A stretch of DNA of 19,230 nucleotides from Marinospirillum sp. (GTDB taxonomy: Bacteria; Pseudomonadota; Gammaproteobacteria; Pseudomonadales; Halomonadaceae): positions 1-19,230 of the forward strand of contig NZ_JACUUA010000058.1 of the NCBI RefSeq assembly GCF_014859565.1. Reading direction: 5' to 3'. A program made the translations under genes and the position numbers. Positions within the stretch are counted from its first letter, which is position 1, and each line of letters begins with the position of its first letter. Below the pieces are notes generated by a model, which saw only the letters and a program-made list of their open reading frames with translations, was not told the DNA's origin and ran no database searches. Shown here piece by piece: positions 1 through 6,859 of this stretch.

Positions 1-1
1 T

Positions 2-67
2 AGCGCAGGCGGGGCAACGATTGAGACTTTGCGTGAGTATGTGCAGAGCCAAGCCACCCCTGAATAG
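2..67 (+). CDS. C-terminal tail of an unidentified protein (partial, cut by window start)
   Basis: Reading from base 2, an open frame runs for 21 codons and stops at TAG 65-67. The peptide ends TLREYVQSQATPE. It has no stop before base 65, and a terminator-like hairpin begins right at its stop codon, which supports it being the end of a real gene on the plus strand. Too little is present to name a family, and I do not recognise it. Confidence 0.45.
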   Translation, partial: SAGGATIETLREYVQSQATPE

Positions 68-83
68 AACCGCTGCGCGGTTC
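67..83 (+). terminator. Short GC-rich hairpin after the upstream gene
   Basis: GAACCGC (67-73) and GCGGTTC (77-83) form a 7-bp perfect stem around a 3-base loop, directly at the stop codon of the upstream gene. No T-run follows, so it may be a Rho-dependent 3' end or a processing hairpin rather than a classical intrinsic terminator. The 117 bases from here to rsmC hold no other gene; I saw no confident promoter there. Confidence 0.4.
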
Positions 84-200
84 CCGCTTATATCCCCGCC
101 CGATTGAGCGAGGGTTTACGCGGATTTTGCTAAAAAGTCTATCTTTACTCACCTTTCATGCCCCTCCTTATTTATCTAGCAGAGCAAGACTCGAATCGCC

Positions 201-1289
201 ATGCCAAATCCACCCAGCAACAGCCCAATCAACCAGTTTTTATTTCGTCAACGATCCCAGTGGCAAGATCAACCGTTAAATCTGCTGGCCGCTCCGGCTG
301 GTCTGAACTGGCAGGATCTGGCAGCAGATTTTCAGCATTCAGGGCAAACCCTGCAATTATGGACAGCCGACTGGCGCGCCCATCAACAAGCTACCCGTGC
401 TGGTATCCGCAGCTTTTTTAATGCCGAATCCGCACCGGAGCAACTGCCTGGTCGTACTTTGGTTTTCTGGCCAAAAGCCAAAGAAGAAGGCTACTGGTGG
501 TTAAAACAACTGCAAACCCTGATCCCGGAAGAGCTGCTGCTGCTGGGTGAAACCCATGGTGGTATCAAGGCACTGGCAAAACAGTTACAACAGAGTGGCG
601 TTGATATCGGCAAGATGGATTCAGCAAGGCGCTGCGCCCTTTATTCAGTGGATAACCTGCAACCGGCAATAGATCTGATTAATGAACACACCCTTATTCA
701 TCAATGGCAGGGGCCGGATCAACTGTCTCTAATCAGCCAGCCGGGTGTATTCAGTCATGGCCGGGTGGATGAAGGTTCTGCATTACTGCTGCAGGCTTTT
801 GCCCAGTCGTCAGACTTGCTCAACAAGGGGCGGCTGCTGGATATCGGTTGTGGTTGTGGTCTGCTGGGTGCCTGGTTGCTGCAACACCACCCTGATTTGC
901 AACTAACTGCCTGTGATGTCAGTGGATTTGCCCTGCAGGCAACCCGTGCCACCCTGTCGGCCAATCAATTGCCTGCCAATCCACAACAGCAGGCGCAGGT
1001 TTTTGCTGCGGATATTTTCACGGGTGTGGAATCCCACACACCCGCTGGAGGGTTTGATCTGATCATCAGCAACCCGCCTTTTCATACCGGCAAAGACACA
1101 GATTATGAACTGGCCAGTCGATTGATTCATCAGGCACCGGAGTTTTTAAAACCCGGTGGGCAGTTGTGGATTGTTGCCAATCGCTTTTTGCCCTATCCGG
1201 ATTTACTGGAACAAGCCTTCGGAAGCTTTACAAGTGTGGCGGAAAACGGCAAATTCCGCGTTTATCTGGCAATCCGAGGCAAACAATGA
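201..1289 (+). CDS. rsmC: 16S rRNA (guanine1207-N2)-methyltransferase RsmC
   Basis: RsmC methylates N2 of G1207 in 16S rRNA of the 30S subunit, using S-adenosylmethionine, in the cytoplasm. The 362-residue protein (E. coli RsmC has 343) shows the usual two-domain layout. The N-terminal half is a degenerate methyltransferase-like domain with the segment KMDSARRCALYS. A PGVFS linker follows near residue 180. The C-terminal half is the catalytic Rossmann fold, with the SAM-binding loop LDIGCGCG at 213-220 and the N2-guanine methyltransferase motif NPPF at 291-294. FLPYP near the C terminus also matches the family. The ATG at 201 gives a family-like N terminus. The gene overlaps cmoA by the bases ATGA, so it is the first gene of a translationally coupled rsmC-cmoA-cmoB unit. 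Confidence 0.95.
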   Translation: MPNPPSNSPINQFLFRQRSQWQDQPLNLLAAPAGLNWQDLAADFQHSGQTLQLWTADWRAHQQATRAGIRSFFNAESAPEQLPGRTLVFWPKAKEEGYWWLKQLQTLIPEELLLLGETHGGIKALAKQLQQSGVDIGKMDSARRCALYSVDNLQPAIDLINEHTLIHQWQGPDQLSLISQPGVFSHGRVDEGSALLLQAFAQSSDLLNKGRLLDIGCGCGLLGAWLLQHHPDLQLTACDVSGFALQATRATLSANQLPANPQQQAQVFAADIFTGVESHTPAGGFDLIISNPPFHTGKDTDYELASRLIHQAPEFLKPGGQLWIVANRFLPYPDLLEQAFGSFTSVAENGKFRVYLAIRGKQ

Positions 1290-2041
1290 CTTCTTCCTCC
1301 ATCCCGCGTGATGCACTATTTGCCAACCCGCTGGACAAGCTGGCCAGCTTTTCTTTTGATGAGCAGGTCGTCCGGGTTTTTCCCGACATGATCAAACGCT
1401 CGGTTCCCGGTTATTCACAAATCCTGGGCATGGCTGGTGTGATTGCTCGGCGTTATGTACCGGAAAACGGACGGGTCTATGATCTGGGTGCATCACTGGG
1501 TGCTGCCACCCTCAGCGTGGCACAACAGCTGAGTGATCTGCAGCAACTGGAACTGATTGCAGTGGATAATTCACCCGCCATGACTGAACGCTGTGCCAGC
1601 CTACTGGCTGAAACCCTGCCAGCACGCAAGGTCACCACCCTGTGCGCGGATATCCGCCAGCTGGATTACCAGCCCAGCGACCTGATTCTACTGAACTTCA
1701 CTTTGCAGTTTCTGCCACCGGAAGACCGCCAGCCCTTGATTAACCGCCTGTTTCAGGCGCTGCGACCCGGTGGCGCCTTAATTCTGAGTGAAAAAATTCA
1801 CTTTAATGATCCCCGTCAGGCACAGCTGCTGTATGAACTGCACCATGACTTTAAACGTGCCAATGGTTACTCCGATATGGAAATCAGCCAGAAACGCACC
1901 GCGCTGGAAGACGTGCTGCGCACCGACACGGCTGAACAGCAACTGCAGCGCCTGAATCAAGCCGGTTTCAGCTTTAATGCCCAGTGGTTCCAGTATCTGA
2001 ACTTTGCATCCTTTCTGGCATTAAAAGGAGACCAGCCGTGA
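1286..2041 (+). CDS. cmoA: Carboxy-S-adenosyl-L-methionine synthase CmoA
   Basis: CmoA makes carboxy-SAM from SAM and prephenate; CmoB uses it to form the wobble base cmo5U34 in tRNAs. The start is the ATG at 1286 inside the rsmC stop (ATGA), giving 251 residues against 247 in E. coli. An in-frame ATG at 1166 lies inside rsmC and would add 40 residues unlike the family. Family landmarks are FDEQVVRVFPDMIKRSVPGY near the N terminus, the SAM loop YDLGASLGAATLS from residue 65, DNSPAM, LNFTLQFLPP, and the highly conserved HHDFKRANGYSDMEISQKR segment. The SAM loop has Ala69 where E. coli has Cys. The gene ends overlapping cmoB by GTGA, consistent with coupled production of consecutive pathway enzymes. 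Confidence 0.96.
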   Translation: MTSSSIPRDALFANPLDKLASFSFDEQVVRVFPDMIKRSVPGYSQILGMAGVIARRYVPENGRVYDLGASLGAATLSVAQQLSDLQQLELIAVDNSPAMTERCASLLAETLPARKVTTLCADIRQLDYQPSDLILLNFTLQFLPPEDRQPLINRLFQALRPGGALILSEKIHFNDPRQAQLLYELHHDFKRANGYSDMEISQKRTALEDVLRTDTAEQQLQRLNQAGFSFNAQWFQYLNFASFLALKGDQP

Positions 2042-3090
2042 ACTCACCTGATTTTTCCGAGTTGCTGCAATGTATGGCAACAGAAGGTCGTCAATCTCCC
2101 GGCCTGCATACCTGGATGGCACAACTGCCTGAACAACTCAAAAAAGCTCTGGATACCCAGCGTTACCCGGAGTTTGTTGGCTGGTGGAAACGCATCGAAA
2201 AATTACCTTTGATCAACCAGTCACAACACTGGCTGGATTGTGCAGAAGTGGGTGCAACCGAGGGTGTGCTGGAACAAGGCGAACCCTTGAGTGACAACCA
2301 GCAGCGTATGATCCGGGGACTGCTGCAAGACCTGATGCCTTGGCGCAAAGGGCCTTTTCAGTTGCATGGCACCCATATTGATACCGAGTGGCGCTCAGAT
2401 TTTAAATGGAACCGGCTGGCACCTCACTTGAGTGATTTGCGTGATCGTAAAGTGTTGGACGTGGGGGGTGGTTCCGGTTATCACGCCTGGCGCATTGCCG
2501 GTGCCGGTGCCCGATTCATCCTGTGTATTGATCCCTCCCCCCGTTATTTTGCGCAGTTTGAGGCAGTACGCAAACTCATGGGTGCCACATCACTGGATGG
2601 CAAACCCCGACCGGCGGTTTTTCATCTGCCGCTAGGCATCGAAGATGTGCCCGCACAGATTGAAGCCTTTGACACGGTATTATCCATGGGGGTGCTTTAC
2701 CATCGCCGTTCCCCCATTGATCATCTGCTGGAATTAAAAGACTGCCTGCGCCCCGGTGGTGAGTTGGTGCTGGAAACTCTAGTGGTGCCCGGTGATGTAC
2801 ACCAGTGCCTGATGCCGGAAGATCGTTATGCGGCCATGGGTAATGTCTGGTTTCTGCCTTCAGTTGCGCTGCTGGAACTCTGGCTCAGACGCAGTGGTTT
2901 CACCAATATCCGTTGTGTGGATCTCAATCAAACCAGTACCGATGAACAACGCGCAACACAATGGATGACCTTTATGTCCCTGGCTGACTTTCTTGATCCA
3001 GATAATCCCACACTCACCCGCGAGGGTTATCCAGCACCTTTACGCGCCATTATGCTGGCGGATAAACCCGGCTCGGTGGGGAACAACTGA
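2038..3090 (+). CDS. cmoB: tRNA U34 carboxymethyltransferase CmoB
   Basis: CmoB transfers the carboxymethyl group of carboxy-SAM to 5-hydroxyuridine 34, giving cmo5U in tRNAs that read four-fold degenerate codons. I chose GTG 2038 as start: it overlaps the cmoA stop (GTGA) and has AGGAG at 2026-2030 seven bases upstream. The ATG at 1984 lies inside cmoA. The protein has 350 residues (E. coli 323). Conserved blocks include LMPWRKGPFQLHG, HIDTEWRSDFKWNR, the SAM loop LDVGGGSGYH at 140-149 (E. coli has Cys at the second Gly), CQFEAVRK-like FAQFEAVRKLMG, SMGVLYHRRSP, LKDCLRPGGELVLETLVV and SLADFLDP. It is the last gene of the unit; a 148-base gap follows. Confidence 0.96.
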   Translation: MNSPDFSELLQCMATEGRQSPGLHTWMAQLPEQLKKALDTQRYPEFVGWWKRIEKLPLINQSQHWLDCAEVGATEGVLEQGEPLSDNQQRMIRGLLQDLMPWRKGPFQLHGTHIDTEWRSDFKWNRLAPHLSDLRDRKVLDVGGGSGYHAWRIAGAGARFILCIDPSPRYFAQFEAVRKLMGATSLDGKPRPAVFHLPLGIEDVPAQIEAFDTVLSMGVLYHRRSPIDHLLELKDCLRPGGELVLETLVVPGDVHQCLMPEDRYAAMGNVWFLPSVALLELWLRRSGFTNIRCVDLNQTSTDEQRATQWMTFMSLADFLDPDNPTLTREGYPAPLRAIMLADKPGSVGNN

Positions 3091-3122
3091 CACACCCAAC
3101 CGTTTAGTCACTTAAGGTCTAA

Positions 3123-3151
3123 AAGATTATCTTTAAATAGCATAAGATTAT
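3123..3151. repeat. Direct repeat AAGATTAT spaced by two helical turns, upstream of fpr
   Basis: AAGATTAT occurs at 3123-3130 and again at 3144-3151, 21 bases apart start to start, in the AT-rich gap between cmoB and fpr. The same gap contains TAAAAT (3189-3194), a possible -10 box. Two identical half-sites on the same face of the helix could be an operator, but the region is AT-rich and chance similarity is possible. Confidence 0.3.
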
Positions 3152-3238
3152 AAAAACAAACCATTTCGCCCTGCTGCAACTTACTGGCTAAAATAGCTGA
3201 TCTTTTTACTTGGCTATTAAGCTGCACGAGGGCAATCC

Positions 3239-4012
3239 ATGAGCAAGTTTTACGCTGAACAAGTCACCGGGGTTCACCACTGGACAGATCACCTGTTCAG
3301 CTTCACCACCACCCGTGATGCCGGATTACGTTACAAAAATGGTCAGTTTGTGATGATCGGACTGGAAGTGGACGGTCGCCCGTTAATGCGTGCTTACAGC
3401 ATTGCCAGCCCCAACTATGAAGACCAGCTGGAATTTTTCAGCATCAAGGTACAAGACGGCCCGCTGACCTCGCGTCTGCAGCACCTTAAAAAAGGTGATC
3501 AGCTGATGATCAGTAAAAAACCCACCGGCACCCTGGTGCTGGATGATTTAAAACCCGGTAAAAACCTTTATCTATTCAGCACTGGCACGGGTCTGGCTCC
3601 TTTCCTTAGCGTGATTCAGGATCCGGAAACCTACGAGCGGTTTGAAAAAGTGGTTGTGCTGCACGGTGTACGCTGGGAAAAAGATCTGGCTTATCGTGAG
3701 TTCATCACCCAGGAACTACCCAAACACGAATACCTAGGTGAACAAATCAAAAACCAGCTGGTGTATTACCCGGCAGTGACTCGCGAATCTTTTGTCCATC
3801 AAGGTCGCATCACCGATCTGGCAGCCAGTGGCCAACTGGCAAGTGATCTGGGATTACCGGAACTCAACCCTGAAACCGATCGCGCCATGATCTGTGGCAG
3901 CCCGCAGATGTTAAAAGACATCAGCAACATGCTGGATCAACGGGGTTTTAACATTTCTCCACGTCTGGGTGATCCGGGTGACTATGTGATTGAACGCGCT
4001 TTTGTTGATTGA
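3239..4012 (+). CDS. fpr: Ferredoxin-NADP+ reductase (Fpr, bacterial subclass I)
   Basis: Fpr moves electrons between NADPH and ferredoxin or flavodoxin through FAD, in the cytoplasm, and is often part of oxidative-stress and iron-sulfur metabolism. The 257-residue protein has an N-terminal FAD-binding barrel with RAYSIAS at 51-57 and a C-terminal NADP-binding domain with STGTGLAPF at 114-122 and CGSPQM at 219-224. It ends IERAFVD; subclass I enzymes of the Azotobacter/Pseudomonas type end in a closely similar AFVEK tail. The ATG at 3239 is preceded by CGAGGG at 3227-3232. The gene stands alone between two gaps of about 140 bases, so it probably has its own promoter. Its nearness to the sulfur operon may be incidental. 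Confidence 0.93.
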   Translation: MSKFYAEQVTGVHHWTDHLFSFTTTRDAGLRYKNGQFVMIGLEVDGRPLMRAYSIASPNYEDQLEFFSIKVQDGPLTSRLQHLKKGDQLMISKKPTGTLVLDDLKPGKNLYLFSTGTGLAPFLSVIQDPETYERFEKVVVLHGVRWEKDLAYREFITQELPKHEYLGEQIKNQLVYYPAVTRESFVHQGRITDLAASGQLASDLGLPELNPETDRAMICGSPQMLKDISNMLDQRGFNISPRLGDPGDYVIERAFVD

Positions 4013-4051
4013 TCGGTAATTACTCATCAAAGGAATGCGTTATGCGCCAAT

Positions 4052-4077
4052 AGAATAAAAGAATCACCTTTTATTCT
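4052..4077. terminator. AT-rich 10-bp perfect inverted repeat after fpr
   Basis: AGAATAAAAG (4052-4061) is exactly mirrored by CTTTTATTCT (4068-4077) around a 6-base loop. It lies 40 bases after the fpr stop and 74 before the cytochrome gene. It could end fpr transcription, but the stem has few GC pairs and lacks a downstream U-run. An operator for the sulfur operon is an alternative. Confidence 0.45.
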
Positions 4078-4091
4078 TTGTCGCTGTTAAA

Positions 4092-4106
4092 ACTCTGCGC
4101 TAGAGT
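4092..4106. promoter_or_regulatory. Possible operator in the promoter region of the sulfur operon
   Basis: ACTCT (4092-4096) and AGAGT (4102-4106) form a short dyad with a 5-base centre. It is 45 bases upstream of the cytochrome start and about 15 bases upstream of TACATA (4121-4126), a possible -10 box with no recognisable -35 box. A missing -35 box would fit activator dependence. This is inferred from position only. Confidence 0.25.
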
Positions 4107-4150
4107 CATCGCATTCTTGCTACATAACCTTAGAACAAGGCCGATCCATC

Positions 4151-4480
4151 ATGCTCAACAAACAGTCTTTTGTTACTTTTGCCAGCGCTGGGCTGCTCAG
4201 CCTGCTGGCTGTATCCAGTGTTCAGGCCGCCACAACTGAACAACGCCAGATTCAGGTACTGGCAGGCTCGTGCGCCAACTGCCACGGTACCGATGGCCGC
4301 CTGGCCGGTGCCATTCCAGCCATTGCAGGGCGTCCTGCACGGGTATTGGAAGCACAACTCCTGTCCTTTAAACGGGGTGAACAGCCCCATGCCACAGTGA
4401 TGGATCGACTGGCAAAAGGTTATACCGATGCCGAGCTGGCTGCTCTGGCTCAATACTTTGCCACCGTTGATAAAAAATAA
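4151..4480 (+). CDS. fccA: Monohaem cytochrome c, sulfide dehydrogenase cytochrome subunit (FccA/SoxE-like)
   Basis: This is a small exported c-type cytochrome, probably the electron acceptor subunit for the adjacent flavoprotein FccB in sulfide oxidation. Of 109 residues, the first 26 form a Sec signal peptide ending VQA. The haem site is CANCH (Cys41, Cys44, His45), followed by the GTDGRLAGAIPAIAG segment typical of class I c553/c4-type domains. Met84 in the stretch ATVMDRLAKGYTDAELAALAQYF is the likely sixth ligand. There is only one haem motif, unlike the dihaem FccA of Allochromatium. AAGG at 4137-4140 is the ribosome site, 10 bases from the ATG. The fccB start lies 12 bases after the stop, so the pair is co-transcribed. 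The symbol is assigned by context plus family resemblance; SoxE is an alternative name. Confidence 0.85.
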   Translation: MLNKQSFVTFASAGLLSLLAVSSVQAATTEQRQIQVLAGSCANCHGTDGRLAGAIPAIAGRPARVLEAQLLSFKRGEQPHATVMDRLAKGYTDAELAALAQYFATVDKK

Positions 4481-4491
4481 GGATACGCACC

Positions 4492-5811
4492 ATGAATGCT
4501 GATCAAAAAACTGCTCTGGTTTCCCGTCGCAGCCTACTGAAAGGTGCCGGTGCGGTATCCCTGCTGCCCTTACTGAGTGCCTGCGGCGCGACCGGAATTT
4601 CCAGCGGCACAGCCGGACGAGTGATCGTTGTGGGTGGTGGTTTTGGTGGTGCAACAGCAGCCAAATACATCAAGCGTGGCAACCCAGCTATTGATGTCAC
4701 CCTGATTGAACCCAACAAAACCTTCTATACCTGCCCCTTTTCTAATCTGGTGCTAGCCGGTGAGCGGAATATGGATTCCATCGGTCACAACTACCAAGAG
4801 CTGCAAGAGGTTTATGGCGTCAAGGTGATTCATGCCTTGGCAGAAGACGTTGATCCAGTTGCCCATACCCTGCGCCTGTCCACTGGCAGCACCTTAAAAT
4901 ACGACCGTCTGGTGCTTTCACCGGGTATCGATTTCCGCTGGAACAGCATCGAAGGTTACGATCAACAGGCAGCAGAACTGGCGCCTCACGCCTGGAAAGC
5001 CGGCCCACAAACCCTGTTGCTGCGCAAACAGCTGGAGCAGATGGACGATGGTGGTGTGTACATCCTTTCCGCTCCCGCCAATCCTTTCCGCTGCCCGCCC
5101 GGACCTTATGAACGTGCCAGCATGATTGCCCACTACTTCAGCCAGCACAAACCCCGCTCCAAGGTGCTGATTCTGGATTCCAAGGACAACTTCTCCAAAC
5201 AAGGGCTGTTCACTGCAGCCTGGAAAGAAGTTTATGGTGATCGTATTGAGTGGGTTGGCCTGTCCAATGATGGTCGGGTGACCCGTGTCGATGCCGCCAA
5301 ACGTGAAGTCATCACTGAATTTGGTACAGTACACAAAGCATCCGTACTTAACGTAGTGCCGCCACAAAAAGCCGGTGTGATTGCCGAGCGTGCTGGTGTC
5401 ACCAATGAAAGCGGCTGGGTGCCAGTGAATCCGCGCACCTTTGAATCCGAGCGGGTCAAGGATATCTACGTGGTCGGTGATGCCACCGTAGCTGCTCCCA
5501 TGCCCAAATCCGGTTTTGCTGCCAATGCTCAGGGCAAGGTTGCTGCAGCTGCCATTGTTGCCTCACTGGAAGGCACAGATACTGTTGATCCCTACTGGGC
5601 TAACACCTGTTACAGCCTGGTCAACCCGGAGTATGGTATCTCTGTTGCCGGTGTGTATCGTCTGAATGATGAAAACCGCATCATTGAAACACCCGGATCA
5701 GGTGGTCTCAGTGCTGCCAAAGCACCCTCCTCCATCCGTCGTAATGAAGCCGAATACGCGGTTGGCTGGTACAATGCCATCAGTCAGGATACCTGGGGCA
5801 CCAAACTGTAA
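4492..5811 (+). CDS. fccB: Flavocytochrome c sulfide dehydrogenase, FAD subunit (FccB/SoxF)
   Basis: FccB oxidises sulfide in the periplasm with FAD and a redox-active disulfide and hands electrons to the cytochrome. The 439-residue protein has a Tat-type signal (SRRSLLK at 11-17) followed by a hydrophobic stretch and LSAC at 28-31, which also fits a lipobox. The dinucleotide fold begins with VVGGGFGGA at 46-54. Cys81 in FYTCPFSN aligns with the cysteine that binds FAD covalently in Allochromatium FccB. Cys201 in FRCPPGPYERAS and Cys373 in NTCYS correspond to its catalytic disulfide. Other matches are HAWKAG, MPKSGFAANAQGKVAAAA and the C-terminal WYNAISQDTWG. AAGGA at 4479-4483 is the ribosome site. 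The TAA is directly followed by the next gene's ATG. Confidence 0.94.
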   Translation: MNADQKTALVSRRSLLKGAGAVSLLPLLSACGATGISSGTAGRVIVVGGGFGGATAAKYIKRGNPAIDVTLIEPNKTFYTCPFSNLVLAGERNMDSIGHNYQELQEVYGVKVIHALAEDVDPVAHTLRLSTGSTLKYDRLVLSPGIDFRWNSIEGYDQQAAELAPHAWKAGPQTLLLRKQLEQMDDGGVYILSAPANPFRCPPGPYERASMIAHYFSQHKPRSKVLILDSKDNFSKQGLFTAAWKEVYGDRIEWVGLSNDGRVTRVDAAKREVITEFGTVHKASVLNVVPPQKAGVIAERAGVTNESGWVPVNPRTFESERVKDIYVVGDATVAAPMPKSGFAANAQGKVAAAAIVASLEGTDTVDPYWANTCYSLVNPEYGISVAGVYRLNDENRIIETPGSGGLSAAKAPSSIRRNEAEYAVGWYNAISQDTWGTKL

Positions 5812-6831
5812 ATGATTGACCTGTATTACGATCTGCTGGATAACCCACAGCGCCTGGCGCTGTGGGGAACTGCACTGCTGGGATTGCTGCTTGGCGGCCT
5901 GATCCAGTGGAGTCGTTTCTGTTTATTGCGCGGTCTGGTCGAGCAGAAACAGCAGGGCAATAGCCTCAAGTTAAAAGCCTTTCTGCTGGCCATGGCCGTG
6001 GCACTGGCGGGCAGTCAACTGCTGGTCTATCTAGACTGGGTGAATCTTGGACAGTCTCTGTATGCCCAGTCAGCACCCTCCTTGCCGCTACTTTTACTGG
6101 GTGGCCTGATGTTCGGTTACGGCATGTCCCGTGCCAATGCCTGCGGTGCACGCAGCCTGGTATTACTAGCCAGTGGTAACCTGCGCTCTTTGTTAACCCT
6201 GTTTTGCCTGGCACTGGGTGCTGGCATTACCCTATCCGGTGTACTGGCTCCTGTGCGAGTTGAACTGGAAAACCTCACCCGTCTGAACCTTCCTTTTAGT
6301 GTTCTGCCACAAGTCTTCAGCCTGCCCCTGCTTGCACTGTTGCTGTTTGCCGCCTTCTACAAGGGGCAGCTACTGCAATCCCCAAAAAACCTGCTGGGCG
6401 GCCTGTTGATTGGCCTGTTGGTGCCTATCGGCTGGTGGTTAACAGGTGTAGTGGGTGCAGATGACTTTAATCCCATGCGCCTGGCTTCCCTGACGTTTAT
6501 TGCTCCGATTGCTGAAAGCCAGCAATACCTGATGTTATCCACCGGTACTCGTGCCAGTTTTGGCGTGGTACTGGTTGCCGGTGTTTTACTGGGTGCCGCA
6601 TCCCGCGCGGTGCTGAGTGGTGAGTTTCACTGGCAAAGTTTTGAATCCAGTAAACAACTGCAGAGCAGTATTATCGGTGGTTTGCTGATGGGTGTAGGTG
6701 GTGTACTGGCACTGGGTTGCTCGTTTGGGCAAGCGTTGACTGGATTTTCCACACTTGCTCTGGCAAGCTTCCCGGCTTTATTCGGTATTCTGGCCGGTGC
6801 AGGGCTGGGTATCCGACGCCATCAAAGCTGA
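5812..6831 (+). CDS. YeeE/YedE family sulfur-transport membrane protein (TsuA-like)
   Basis: This is an inner-membrane protein of the YeeE/YedE (DUF395) family, whose TsuA member imports thiosulfate. The 339 residues are mostly hydrophobic, with about nine predicted helices. The family's cysteine motifs are present: SRFCLLRG (Cys37), SRANACGARSL (Cys111) and LALGCSFGQALTGFSTLA (Cys303). In TsuA, conserved cysteines contact the passing sulfur compound. The length is near that of single-chain YeeE proteins, so this is not a half-size variant. It begins on the base after the fccB stop, implying translational coupling and a shared role. The transported species (thiosulfate, sulfide, polysulfide or other) cannot be told from sequence. 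Confidence is high for family and moderate for role. Confidence 0.88.
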   Translation: MIDLYYDLLDNPQRLALWGTALLGLLLGGLIQWSRFCLLRGLVEQKQQGNSLKLKAFLLAMAVALAGSQLLVYLDWVNLGQSLYAQSAPSLPLLLLGGLMFGYGMSRANACGARSLVLLASGNLRSLLTLFCLALGAGITLSGVLAPVRVELENLTRLNLPFSVLPQVFSLPLLALLLFAAFYKGQLLQSPKNLLGGLLIGLLVPIGWWLTGVVGADDFNPMRLASLTFIAPIAESQQYLMLSTGTRASFGVVLVAGVLLGAASRAVLSGEFHWQSFESSKQLQSSIIGGLLMGVGGVLALGCSFGQALTGFSTLALASFPALFGILAGAGLGIRRHQS

Positions 6832-6859
6832 ACAACATCACCACAACCCGGACTCAATC

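Noticed and set aside
158..421. 87-codon open frame overlapping the start of rsmC
   Set aside because: It lies in another frame of rsmC, has no family resemblance and no convincing ribosome site.
4130..4654. 174-codon antisense frame across the cytochrome and fccB start
   Set aside because: The sense strand carries a clear haem c cytochrome and FccB signal; the antisense peptide has low-complexity His/Arg content typical of a shadow frame.
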